Source: Cytophagia bacterium
GTDB taxonomy: Bacteria > Bacteroidota > Bacteroidia > Cytophagales > Cyclobacteriaceae
Direction of reading: 5' to 3'
DNA length: 10,336 nucleotides
NCBI GenBank assembly: GCA_013373005.1
Contig: JABXIP010000458.1
Location: 1 to 10,336 of the forward strand
The notes beneath the pieces were generated by a model. It made no database searches and was not told the DNA's origin. It saw only the letters and a list, made by a program, of their open reading frames with translations. Both the position numbers and the translations under genes were made by a program. Numbering within the stretch: the first letter of the stretch is position 1; the number at the start of each line of letters is the position of its first letter. Positions 1-7,077 of the stretch are shown here, piece after piece.

Positions 1-411
1 AATGTCTTGACCCAGGATGACATCAGAAATATGGCCAAAGACCCTATCATTTTTGCCATGGCCAACCCTACTCCTGAAATTATGCCTGATGAAGCCAAAG
101 CAGCAGGTGCCGCTATTGTTGGAACAGGGCGAAGCGACTTTGCCAACCAGATCAACAACGTTTTGGCCTTCCCTGGGATATTCAAAGGTGCCTTAATGGC
201 TAAGGCCAGCACCATCAGTACAGAAATGAAACTGGCAGCTGCTTATGCTATTGCTAATTCCTTAGAAAATCCGACTGCAGATGAAGTAATTCCTTCAGCT
301 CTAGATACCTCACTTGCAGAAGTGGTAGCCAAAGCTGTAGAAAATGCTGCATACCATGAAAGAGAATTGGAGAAGCAGATTGCTGAAGCAGAGGCTCAGA
401 TCAACAATTAG
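1..411 (+). CDS. malic enzyme, C-terminal fragment (5' end outside window)
   Basis: This is the C-terminal 136 residues of a malate dehydrogenase (oxaloacetate-decarboxylating), which converts malate to pyruvate plus CO2 with NAD or NADP reduction in the cytoplasm. The reading frame is open from base 1, so the gene begins upstream. The fragment carries the end of the NAD-binding domain: the DPIIFAMANPTPEI segment (fragment residues 14-27), then GTGRSDFANQINNVLAFPGIF (about 41-61), both hallmarks of bacterial malic enzymes. The protein ends about 75 residues after that motif with an acidic helical tail. It therefore lacks the C-terminal phosphotransacetylase-like domain of the long MaeB type and is the short form. 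Cofactor preference cannot be told from this part. DUF427 follows 64 bp downstream on the same strand. Family assignment is confident. Confidence 0.93.
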   Translation, partial: NVLTQDDIRNMAKDPIIFAMANPTPEIMPDEAKAAGAAIVGTGRSDFANQINNVLAFPGIFKGALMAKASTISTEMKLAAAYAIANSLENPTADEVIPSALDTSLAEVVAKAVENAAYHERELEKQIAEAEAQINN

Positions 412-475
412 CATCATCCAAAATACTTCCTGGTTGAACACTTTACCTGGCTCAGTGTTGAATTAAAAAAGCAAC

Positions 476-757
476 ATGAAAGCCATCTGGAACAATCAGG
501 TTTTAGCCGAAAGTAATGATACTAAAGTGATTGAGGGCAACCATTATTTCCCTCCCGAAAGCATCAACAAGGAATTCTTCAAACCGAGCAATACACATAC
601 AACTTGTCCTTGGAAAGGTATTGCCAGCTATTTTACGATAGAGGCTAATGGCTCCAAAAACCCGGATGCCGCTTGGTATTATCCCGACACCAAAGAAGGA
701 GCCAAACCCATTGAAGGCTATGTCGCCTTCTGGAGAGGTGTAAAGGTGGAGGTATAA
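476..757 (+). CDS. DUF427 domain protein
   Basis: This 93-residue cytoplasmic protein consists of a single DUF427 domain. Diagnostic pieces are the TTCPWKGIASYF stretch (residues 42-53, with Cys44-Pro-Trp-Lys-Gly48), AAWYYP (65-70) and GYVAFWRGVKV near the C-terminus (81-91). Length is normal for the family, which is beta-rich and has no established biochemical role. The ATG is preceded by an A-rich run rather than a clear Shine-Dalgarno, which is usual in Bacteroidota. It lies 64 bp after the malic enzyme with no convincing terminator between, so co-transcription is possible but unproven. The gene ends only 24 bp from the convergent permease gene. Family call is firm; function is unknown. 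Confidence 0.9.
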   Translation: MKAIWNNQVLAESNDTKVIEGNHYFPPESINKEFFKPSNTHTTCPWKGIASYFTIEANGSKNPDAAWYYPDTKEGAKPIEGYVAFWRGVKVEV

Positions 758-777
758 ACATAACTTTAGCCCTCCAC
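746..777. terminator. possible shared hairpin between convergent genes
   Basis: A perfect 7-bp inverted repeat, GTGGAGG (746-752) and CCTCCAC (771-777), encloses a further 4-bp TAAA/TTTA pairing (755-758 with 765-768) and a 6-nt loop. It spans the stop codon of the DUF427 gene and nearly all of the 24-bp gap to the convergent permease gene. No good T-run follows on either strand, so the terminator role is inferred from position and symmetry only. Confidence 0.35.
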
Positions 778-781
778 ACTA

Positions 782-3400
782 TTATTCATCCTTTAGATAC
801 TTCACCGGATTATTGTATGCTACTTTCAAGGCCTGACCTCCAATAGTTACAAGAGTAATCACCAGAGCTATAGCAGAAGCAGACAATAGAATAACAGCAT
901 TCATATTAATGCTGTAGGCAAAAGTTTGCAGCCAACGCTCCATGATCAGCCAGCTAGCCGGCAAAGCGACCAGAAGGGACACCAGAAATACACCTCCAAA
1001 CTGACCTCCGAATTTCCAGAGAATCTCCCGCTGAGATGCTCCCAAAACTTTCCTAATACTGAGCTCTTTTGACTTCCTTTCTGCCAGGTAAGAGACCAGT
1101 CCAAGGAGTCCTAAAATGGTGAGGAAAATACCTACAATTGCAAAACCTATGATCAGTTTTACGAACCTCTGTTCGGCCAGGTAAAGGTCCTGGAAAGCAT
1201 CTTCCACAAAAGCGAAAGCCAGTGGCTGATCACTGAAATCACCCCAAACCCGGTCAATGGCATCAATTGTACCAGACGTAGCATTGGCGTTTAACCTGAT
1301 GACCAGATTATCAGGACTGATCCTTGTTCCCGGTCCGGCTAGAACATATACATTGGGTGCCACGTTTTCATGCAGGGAGTTATAGTGGAAGTCTTCAACC
1401 ACTCCAATAACCGTTCTTTCGCTGTCTCCGACATCCACTTTTTGTCCGTTCAACTCCTTCCATCTGGTCATTCTAAAGGCCGACTCATTCAGTAAAACCG
1501 ATTGTGTTGAATCAGTTGAAAGAGATTGACTGAAGTTCCTACCTTCGATAAGTTCTGTTTCCAGGGTAGATAGGTAGTCATAGTCAATGGAGATTACATT
1601 TATGGAAGCCTGTTCTTCGCTGTCTTTACCATACCATTCAAATCCCCAGGTATTATTCATGGCTGATGGCAATGCTTCTCCGGTAGCGCTAATTGATTCT
1701 ACTCCCGGCACCTGACTCATACGATCTTTAATCACCATAAGCTTTTTCTGTAAGGTCCGATCATCAACAGGGATATTGATAAGCTTTTCGGTATTGAATC
1801 CCTTGTCGAATGAACTGAGAAAATAAACCTGCCTGATAACTACTAGTGTGCAGCATATCAGGAATACGCCTATGGTAAACTGAAAAAACACCTGCACCTT
1901 TCTGGTCGCTGATCGATTACCCAATACATTTTTCTGTGTCCCTCTCAATGAATCTATCGGTCTGTATCTATTCAGGATTAATGCCGGATAGGCTCCGGAG
2001 AAGATTAAAATCAATACAACTGCGACAGCAATCACTAGGCTCACTTGAATAGAGAGAAGATCTGAAACAAGCATATCCTTACCCACTATCTGGTTGAATA
2101 CAGGGAGAAGTAGAAAGGCCATACCATAAGCCAGTATAAGAGAAAGAATTAACTGGAAAAATGACTCCACATATACCTGTCTAACAATCTGAGATCGTCT
2201 AGCTCCCAACACTTTCCTCATCCCTATTTCTTTTCCCCTCTGACCTGATTTAGCCGTAACCAGGTTGACATAGTTGATAGCCGAAGCCACTAGAATCAAT
2301 AAAGCCACACAGGCAAAAAGGATGACATACGTGAGATTCCCTTTAGCTATTTCACCTCCAATATCATTGGAATAAAGTCTTACCTCGTCCAGAGGCTGAA
2401 AAATGATATGGCTGTATTCAGAACTTCCTTCTCCGCGATAGGTCTCAAAAAACTCAGGAAGTCTTTTATCTATCTCTTCTAAACTCGAATGATCATTGAT
2501 TTTGACATAACTTTTCAACCAGTTTAAACCCCAGTACCTCTCAAACTCAGCGTACATATCCTTAGTAGATGAGATAGAGCCCAGTAAGTCGAACTGCAAG
2601 TGGGAGTTGCCGGGAATATTCTCAATGACTCCAGTAACTTTCATGAGGAAATCCTGATTGCCGTCATATACCTTAATTGGTAATTGCTCACCAACTACAT
2701 CTAGTTTATTAAAGTATTTCAAGGCAATGTCTTTGGTAATGACCACACTGTTGGGTTCGGTTAACATGGTTGTCGGATCACCTGAAATAATATCGAAGCT
2801 AAAAAAGGTCAGGAAGTTAGACTCGGCCCAATAAAAGTCGTTTTCAAGAAAGTTCTGATCGCCTTTATTCACAAGCACAATATCCTGACCCAGCCGTGTG
2901 TAGGCTTCTATTTCAGGAAAGGCTGGCTCCAGATAAAGCTTCCAGGGAGAAGGAGTAGCATCTCCCTTATAACCATTGACCGGATCATGATTGACTAATC
3001 TGTAAATCTTTTCATGATCCTGATGAAAACGATCATAACTCAATTCATCGAGCACATAGATAGAAATGAAAATGGTACTGAGTAGGCCAATAGCCAGACC
3101 AAAAACATTGAGCGATGAGTGCCACAGATTCTTCTTGAATTGTCTGATGGCAATAATGAGATAATTGAGATAGAGTTTGTTGTTGTTGCGTTGCATTTCT
3201 TTGAGCGTTTTTAACCTGAATAATCTTAAATAGGTAATGGCATCAAAGAAGTAGAACCATCGGGCCTTTCGCAGGCCTTGTTTCTCAACTCTTCTCAGAA
3301 ACCATTCATACAGATCCCCCTCCACTTCTTCCAGAAAGCGTTCAGAGCAAAAAAACTCGAGTAATCGATCGACCCAGATGGGAGGAGGTGTTTTCTTCAT
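782..3400 (-). CDS. MacB/FtsX-type ABC transporter permease with permease prefix domain, PadR-linked
   Basis: This 872-residue inner-membrane protein is a duplicated FtsX-type permease. Residues 1-75 form a soluble N-terminal 'permease prefix domain 2' typical of permeases next to PadR regulators. A first membrane helix (about 97-117) is followed by a MacB-like periplasmic domain (about 120-350), three helices (about 356-376, 410-432, 455-475), then a second unit with one helix (503-525), a second periplasmic domain (530-740) and three helices (747-769, 800-820, 835-855). Each half carries the FtsX coupling motif: EIGMRKVLGA (391-400) and ELSIRKVLGA (779-788). The family is known from 'orphan duplicated permeases' that lack an adjacent ATPase, and none is encoded here. 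Substrate is unknown; by family, efflux or envelope mechanotransmission is plausible. It lies 29 bp downstream of padR and is probably co-regulated by it through a repeated upstream element. Confidence 0.92.
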   Translation of the reverse strand: MKKTPPPIWVDRLLEFFCSERFLEEVEGDLYEWFLRRVEKQGLRKARWFYFFDAITYLRLFRLKTLKEMQRNNNKLYLNYLIIAIRQFKKNLWHSSLNVFGLAIGLLSTIFISIYVLDELSYDRFHQDHEKIYRLVNHDPVNGYKGDATPSPWKLYLEPAFPEIEAYTRLGQDIVLVNKGDQNFLENDFYWAESNFLTFFSFDIISGDPTTMLTEPNSVVITKDIALKYFNKLDVVGEQLPIKVYDGNQDFLMKVTGVIENIPGNSHLQFDLLGSISSTKDMYAEFERYWGLNWLKSYVKINDHSSLEEIDKRLPEFFETYRGEGSSEYSHIIFQPLDEVRLYSNDIGGEIAKGNLTYVILFACVALLILVASAINYVNLVTAKSGQRGKEIGMRKVLGARRSQIVRQVYVESFFQLILSLILAYGMAFLLLPVFNQIVGKDMLVSDLLSIQVSLVIAVAVVLILIFSGAYPALILNRYRPIDSLRGTQKNVLGNRSATRKVQVFFQFTIGVFLICCTLVVIRQVYFLSSFDKGFNTEKLINIPVDDRTLQKKLMVIKDRMSQVPGVESISATGEALPSAMNNTWGFEWYGKDSEEQASINVISIDYDYLSTLETELIEGRNFSQSLSTDSTQSVLLNESAFRMTRWKELNGQKVDVGDSERTVIGVVEDFHYNSLHENVAPNVYVLAGPGTRISPDNLVIRLNANATSGTIDAIDRVWGDFSDQPLAFAFVEDAFQDLYLAEQRFVKLIIGFAIVGIFLTILGLLGLVSYLAERKSKELSIRKVLGASQREILWKFGGQFGGVFLVSLLVALPASWLIMERWLQTFAYSINMNAVILLSASAIALVITLVTIGGQALKVAYNNPVKYLKDE

Positions 3401-3424
3401 TTCAATCGTATTTGTAGAACTAAT
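3398..3424 (-). promoter_or_regulatory. PadR-type operator candidate, copy 2 (upstream of permease)
   Basis: A 27-bp segment ending in the permease ATG matches the segment ending in the padR ATG at 24 of 27 positions (core TTAGTTCTACAAATA on the minus strand). The core is an imperfect inverted repeat, TTAGTT-N4-AAATAC. It fills the padR-permease gap just after the padR stop codon. An operator for the adjacent PadR protein is the simplest reading; a shared translation-start element is the alternative. Confidence 0.5.
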
Positions 3425-3429
3425 TCAAA

Positions 3430-3753
3430 TTAAAATTTATAATCGGGCATCATTTGCCACATTTTATCTCTCATAGTTCTGGCATGGTTAAGAGTTTCGA
3501 ACCCTGCCGCACTGATTCTATAAAGTCTTCTGCGTCTCCCTCCCCTTTCTCCGGTAGCTCCACCCATATAGGACTCTACGAAGCCCTTTTCTTCAAGCCT
3601 GTAAAGAGCAGTATGCACTGTGGAAAGGGTAATTGAACGCTCAGTCTGCTTTTCTATTTCGGCTGCAATAGTTACACTATATGCATTGTCGACCAACAAG
3701 GCACAGGTAAGCAAAACCAGCTCTTCAAATTCACCAAGATGTGTTCCTTTCAT
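3430..3753 (-). CDS. PadR family transcriptional regulator
   Basis: This 107-residue DNA-binding repressor has a PadR-type winged helix. The region from LGEFEELVLL (6-15) through ITLSTVHTALYRLEEKGFVES (41-61) contains the helix-turn-helix and recognition helix. The GERGGRRRRLYRISAAG stretch (68-84) is the wing, which is very characteristic. A short C-terminal helix (about 84-100) would serve dimerisation. Length fits the short PadR subfamily found beside permeases in Bacteroidota. The permease gene starts 29 bp downstream, so the pair is likely one operon that PadR represses, with the ligand unknown. The candidate operator overlaps the predicted promoter and reaches the start codon, which suggests autorepression. 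Family identity is clear; the regulatory circuit is inferred. Confidence 0.93.
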   Translation of the reverse strand: MKGTHLGEFEELVLLTCALLVDNAYSVTIAAEIEKQTERSITLSTVHTALYRLEEKGFVESYMGGATGERGGRRRRLYRISAAGFETLNHARTMRDKMWQMMPDYKF

Positions 3754-3777
3754 TTCACTCTTATTTGTCGAACTAAT
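3751..3777 (-). promoter_or_regulatory. PadR-type operator candidate, copy 1 (upstream of padR)
   Basis: This 27-bp segment ends in the padR ATG; its minus-strand core is TTAGTTCGACAAATAA. The core is an imperfect inverted repeat (TTAGTT-N4-AAATAA, five of six arm positions complementary) and is nearly identical to the segment before the permease gene. It overlaps the predicted -7 element of padR, as expected of an autorepression site. The identity between copies is seen directly; binding is inferred. Confidence 0.55.
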
Positions 3778-3805
3778 ATAAGGCTAAAACTCCGTCACCT
3801 CCAAA
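3773..3805 (-). promoter_or_regulatory. predicted promoter of padR-permease operon
   Basis: On the minus strand TTTG (3805-3802) is followed after 21 bp by TATATTAG (3780-3773), a one-mismatch version of the Bacteroidota -7 element TAnnTTTG. The resulting 5' leader would be only about 12 nt, and the site overlaps the candidate PadR operator. Spacing is within the reported Bacteroidota range but not optimal. Confidence 0.4.
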
Positions 3806-3832
3806 AGGTTACAGTTCAAATTGTTTGGGCAT

Positions 3833-3868
3833 AAAAAAAGCCCTGTTGCGAGATTGCAAAAGGGCTTT
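3833..3868 (-). terminator. intrinsic terminator of the symporter gene
   Basis: Reading the minus strand, AAAGCCCT (3868-3861) pairs with AGGGCTTT (3844-3837), with an inner TTGC/GCAA pairing (3859-3856 with 3849-3846) in the loop. The hairpin runs directly into a T-rich tract (the A-run at 3833-3839 of the plus strand). It lies 20 bp after the symporter stop codon. A T6 run at 3871-3876 on the other side could let it work in both directions. Confidence 0.85.
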
Positions 3869-3887
3869 CAGTTTTTTAACTGATTAC

Positions 3888-5570
3888 TTATTCAGGAGTC
3901 TTTTCGTCTGGATATTCTTCTTTAAAGCTACCCCAATATTCAGAGATAGTATTCTTCATATCCTTGCGAAGCATAAAAATACCAAAAAGGTTAGGTAGCG
4001 TCATTAAAGCGATAGCGATGGCCGCTACTGTCCAGATTATGGTTGTATCTGCTATAGCCGCAACAAAGAAACCTGCTACATACACAATTCGATAATACTT
4101 CACTGAGCCTGAACCAGCCAGGAAAGTCATCGCTCTATCACCATAATAAGACCAGGAGATAGCTGTACTAAAGGCAAACAGCAACAAACCAATAGATACG
4201 ATATATTGACCTGCATTACCCAGCCAACCCTTTGTGAAAGCAATGGCTGTCAATGGAGAACTGTGTACCAGGGATTTACCATAGAAAGAGATACTTGCAT
4301 CCTGAAGCACACCATTTTTGATAGCAACTTCTCCGGTCAATGGACTTCCTCCAAACGATTCATTCACCACTACATCTTCGGCAACAGAACGAGCATGAAT
4401 AACCGTTACGTCACTGGTAATTTGTCCATTTTCCACCTGAAGCATTCCATCAAAAACCGGCAATGGATTTTCTCCAGACAAATGTTCTTTTAAAGCAACT
4501 CTATCAGCCTTGTTATCATCTGAATACTCTGTTCCAGCTAGGATAGACATATCAGTTACCGCAAAATCATTGTAATGTTTTTCTTGCCACGCACCTGAAG
4601 ACAAAAGAGTTAGTCCGGTGATAGAGCAAATGATAATGGTATCGATAAATGGCTCCAAAATAGCTACCATACCTTCAGAAACCGGTTCATGTGCTTTAGC
4701 CGAGGCGTGAGCAATTGGTGCAGAACCCTGACCAGCCTCGTTAGAGAATAGACCTCTACCAACACCTGTATTGAAAGCATACATTATAGTAGCTCCAAGG
4801 AAGCCACCAGTGGCTGCTGTGGTTGTAAATAAGCTAGAGAAGATAGAAACAATAGAAGGAATTACATTTCCGATATTGGCGAAGATTACTGAGAAACAAC
4901 CCAAGAAGTAGATGATTGCCATTGCCGGAACCAACTTCTCAGTTACCGAAGCGATTCTTTTAATTCCACCAATAATTACAAAGGCAAGAATTACTGAAAG
5001 CACAGCTCCGGTAATCCAAGGTTCAATCTGGAAAGTAGATTTTACTGCACCGGCAATACTATTAATCTGAGGCATGTTACCTGTACCGAATGAAGAAAGA
5101 ACAGTAGCTACAGCAAAGATTACTGCCAACCACTTCATGTTTAGCTTATTCTTCATGTAGTACATTGGCCCACCGGCCATGGTACCATCTTCAGCCTGCT
5201 CTCTGTATTTGTGAGAGAGTGTTACCTCCACAAACTTGGTACACATACCAATGGCAGCGGTTACCACCATCCAGAACAAGGCAGCAGGACCACCAAGGTG
5301 AAGGGCTAAAGCCACACCAGCAATATTTCCTGTACCCACTGTACCTGAAAGAGCGGTTGTTAATGCTTGAAAATGGGAAGTATCACCCTGATCACCAGCT
5401 CTATCGAATTTCCCTCTAACTACTTTAAAGGCAAAACGGAAGTATCTGATTTGAGGAAATTTCAGGTATATCGTAAAGAACAATCCGGTTCCTAGAAGTG
5501 CAAAAGGGAACCACCATGAACTGCCAATATAGCTGTCGATTAACTTAAGAAAATCGTTGAGCTGCTGCAT
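3888..5570 (-). CDS. alanine/glycine:cation symporter (AGCS family) with an inserted soluble segment
   Basis: This inner-membrane Na+- (or H+-) coupled amino-acid importer of the AGCS family is 560 residues long; usual members are about 450-490. Signature segments are present: FQALTTALSGTVGTGNIAGVA (67-87), AGGPMYYM (132-139), GVGRGLFSNEAGQGSAPIAHA (269-289) and the late AFSTAISWSYYGDRA (466-480). About ten to eleven membrane helices are visible, from residue 18 to about 535. The extra length is mostly a polar, beta-prone stretch at about 331-437 between the helix ending LLSSGAWQ and the helix starting near SSPLTAIAF. Both flanking family segments are intact, so this is an in-frame insertion and not a broken gene. 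The gene appears to be transcribed alone, with its own promoter and terminator. Substrate is most likely alanine or glycine, by family only. Confidence 0.94.
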   Translation of the reverse strand: MQQLNDFLKLIDSYIGSSWWFPFALLGTGLFFTIYLKFPQIRYFRFAFKVVRGKFDRAGDQGDTSHFQALTTALSGTVGTGNIAGVALALHLGGPAALFWMVVTAAIGMCTKFVEVTLSHKYREQAEDGTMAGGPMYYMKNKLNMKWLAVIFAVATVLSSFGTGNMPQINSIAGAVKSTFQIEPWITGAVLSVILAFVIIGGIKRIASVTEKLVPAMAIIYFLGCFSVIFANIGNVIPSIVSIFSSLFTTTAATGGFLGATIMYAFNTGVGRGLFSNEAGQGSAPIAHASAKAHEPVSEGMVAILEPFIDTIIICSITGLTLLSSGAWQEKHYNDFAVTDMSILAGTEYSDDNKADRVALKEHLSGENPLPVFDGMLQVENGQITSDVTVIHARSVAEDVVVNESFGGSPLTGEVAIKNGVLQDASISFYGKSLVHSSPLTAIAFTKGWLGNAGQYIVSIGLLLFAFSTAISWSYYGDRAMTFLAGSGSVKYYRIVYVAGFFVAAIADTTIIWTVAAIAIALMTLPNLFGIFMLRKDMKNTISEYWGSFKEEYPDEKTPE

Positions 5571-5600
5571 ATAGTAGGTTATTTAGTTTTATGGATGCTG

Positions 5601-5630
5601 CAAAAATAGGGATTATCCCTTCCCAACAAA
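5601..5630 (-). promoter_or_regulatory. strong Bacteroidota-type promoter of the symporter, with internal palindrome
   Basis: On the minus strand TTTG (5630-5627) is followed after 18 bp by TATTTTTG (5608-5601), an exact match to the TAnnTTTG -7 element. The predicted transcript would start near 5594, giving a leader of about 24 nt. Inside the spacer lies a perfect 11-bp palindrome, GGGATTATCCC (5609-5619), directly abutting the -7 element. That is a natural place for a repressor site. Confidence 0.65.
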
Positions 5631-5633
5631 GGT

Positions 5634-5662
5634 AAAAAAGGGTTAACAAGAGGCAGCTCTTG
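5634..5662 (-). terminator. weak terminator after the Dabb lipoprotein gene
   Basis: The minus strand carries CAAGAG-CTGC-CTCTTG (5662-5647), a 6-bp stem with a tetraloop, starting 12 bp after the stop codon of the lipoprotein gene. A T6 run (5639-5634) follows, but 7 nt beyond the stem, so efficiency may be modest. It directly abuts the symporter promoter, which fits an operon boundary. Confidence 0.45.
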
Positions 5663-5674
5663 CTTATACCATCC

Positions 5675-6085
5675 TCACTCAATATCTGTAATCATAACTT
5701 TCTCCCAGAGATTGGCACCTTTCTCAAGTAAGGCCAGGTGAGTTGGATGCTGTTGATAAACATCATGCGCTGCCAAGTCTTTAAAATGAACAACCAGGGC
5801 GAAATCATAGCTTCTTTCCACAATTGGACGGGTAGTATTTGCGGGTTTACCAGCGTACAAAGCCTTTACCACTTCAATCTCCCTGAGCTTTTCAGTATCC
5901 GCATAAAACTCTTCTAATTGCTCTTCTGAGACATCTTCTTTAAACCAAAAATAGACGGAGTGAATAAATGGATTCTCTAGCTCAACGATTGCATCAGTTG
6001 AGTCTGAGTTTTGTTGCTGATGGCAGCTTACCATCAACAGAAGGAAAAAAATTGAAAGTGTTGATCTCATAACCTGAACTTTCAT
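5675..6085 (-). CDS. Dabb-domain (stress-responsive A/B barrel) lipoprotein
   Basis: This 136-residue exported protein has a lipoprotein signal: hydrophobic SIFFLLLMVS followed by Cys21, with a short Q/S/D-rich linker up to residue 36. The rest (about 40-136) is a Dabb alpha+beta barrel domain. Supporting parts are FIHSVYFWFKEDVSEEQLEEF (40-60), the GKPANTTRPIVERSYDFALVV stretch (79-99), the family His pattern YQQHPTH (110-116) and a terminal beta strand VMITDIE. Dabb domains form dimeric beta barrels; bacterial roles are mostly unknown. An alternative start at Met6 (6070) would still leave a full signal sequence. The gene lies 18 bp after def and is probably the last gene of that operon. The -3 position of the lipobox is Met, slightly atypical. 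Family is well supported; role is unknown. Confidence 0.85.
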   Translation of the reverse strand: MKVQVMRSTLSIFFLLLMVSCHQQQNSDSTDAIVELENPFIHSVYFWFKEDVSEEQLEEFYADTEKLREIEVVKALYAGKPANTTRPIVERSYDFALVVHFKDLAAHDVYQQHPTHLALLEKGANLWEKVMITDIE

Positions 6086-6103
6086 TCAAGTTATGAAAAC
6101 TGA

Positions 6104-6664
6104 TTATTTCTTCTGAGGGAATTTCATACGGTACTTCACATCAACATTCCCTTTAGAGATATTGACAAGCTTAGAACGAAGCATCTGCTTTTTAAGGCCT
6201 TTGATATAATCTGTAAAAAGCACTCCATCCAGATGATCGTACTCATGCTGAATAACACGGGCTGTAAGATCATCGAATTCCTCTTCGTGCTCATTCCAGA
6301 GTTCATCGTAATAATGAATGGTGAGTTTTTCAGGACGAAGAATATCGGCATGAACGTCAGGTATACTTAAACAACCTTCTTCGAAAGTCCATTCGTTACC
6401 GTATTCATCCAGAATCTCAGGGTTGATAAAGGCTCTCTTCACCCCTTTCTCCTGCTGCTCTTCCTCTCCCATTTGGGTAGAATCGATGACAAATATTCTG
6501 TGAGACAATCCGATTTGTGGAGCCGCCAAGCCAACACCATTGGCACTGTACATGGTTTCAAACATATTTTCAACCAACTCAGTGAGGTCTTGAGAATCTT
6601 TATGAAAGTCTTGTGCTTCCTTTCTAAGAATATTGTCTCCGTATGCGAGGATTGGGTAAATCAT
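6104..6664 (-). CDS. def: peptide deformylase
   Basis: Def removes the formyl group from N-formylmethionine of nascent proteins in the cytoplasm and is a metal hydrolase (Fe2+). All three family motifs are intact: GVGLAAPQIG (43-52), EGCLSIP (96-102, metal ligand Cys98) and QHEYDHLDG (139-147, with ligands His140 and His144 and catalytic Glu141). At 186 residues it is a normal type I enzyme; an acidic insert around EEEQQEKG (67-74) and a basic tail are typical of Bacteroidota forms. The ATG overlaps the ruvX stop codon as ATGA, indicating translational coupling. A Dabb lipoprotein gene follows after 18 bp. Confidence 0.98.
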   Translation of the reverse strand: MIYPILAYGDNILRKEAQDFHKDSQDLTELVENMFETMYSANGVGLAAPQIGLSHRIFVIDSTQMGEEEQQEKGVKRAFINPEILDEYGNEWTFEEGCLSIPDVHADILRPEKLTIHYYDELWNEHEEEFDDLTARVIQHEYDHLDGVLFTDYIKGLKKQMLRSKLVNISKGNVDVKYRMKFPQKK

Positions 6665-7077
6665 AAACCTTTGCTTTCCAGATAAGATTGAAGAATAATG
6701 GATGCGCTAATCTTATCAATATTGCCTTTTTCTCTTCTGTCTTTCTTTTTCATACCTCCGGCAATCATAGCATCCATAGCCATTTTGGAGGTAAATCTTT
6801 CGTCATGCAAATAAACGGGTTTTTCTGGAAACTGCTTTTTCAAAAGGTTATGAAATTGCCTTACCTGTTGAGTAGCATTGGTATCTGTTCCATTAAGGTT
6901 CTTCGGCATCCCTAAAACGAACGACTCAATACCTTCCGAAAGGTCATAGTTCTTTAGAAACTGAATAACATCTTTAGAATGAACAGTATCTAAAGGAGAT
7001 GCTATGATTTGAAGTGGATCGGTAACGGCAAGCCCAACCCTTTTGGAGCCATAATCTATGGCGAGAATTCTACCCAT
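6661..7077 (-). CDS. ruvX: YqgF/RuvX family Holliday-junction resolvase-like nuclease
   Basis: This 138-residue cytoplasmic RNase H-fold protein is conserved across bacteria and linked to pre-16S rRNA 5'-end maturation; a Holliday-junction resolvase role has also been proposed. The fold's acidic motifs are in place: LAIDYGSKRVGLAVTD (5-20, Asp8), VLGMPKNLNGTD (54-65), HDERFTS (91-97, Asp92/Glu93) and IDKISASIILQSYL (120-133, Asp121). Length is normal. The start codon shares one base with the stop of the upstream hemerythrin-like gene (TAATG), and its stop overlaps the def start (ATGA). The three proteins are therefore translated from one message. Neighbouring def is common in Bacteroidota. 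Confidence 0.95.
   Translation of the reverse strand: MGRILAIDYGSKRVGLAVTDPLQIIASPLDTVHSKDVIQFLKNYDLSEGIESFVLGMPKNLNGTDTNATQQVRQFHNLLKKQFPEKPVYLHDERFTSKMAMDAMIAGGMKKKDRREKGNIDKISASIILQSYLESKGL

Noticed and set aside
434..462. Inverted repeat TTGAACACT / AGTGTTGAA between the malic enzyme and DUF427 genes
   Set aside because: The stem has one mismatch and a loop of 11, and no T-run follows on the plus strand (an A-run does), so it does not qualify as a terminator of the malic enzyme gene.
4206..4493. Open frame on the plus strand opposite the symporter
   Set aside because: It lies wholly antisense to a well-supported gene, has no family-like composition and no upstream signals; it is a by-product of the coding strand.
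6136..6351. Second open frame on the minus strand inside def
   Set aside because: It is an alternative frame of a gene whose catalytic motifs are all intact in the main frame; no independent start signals.
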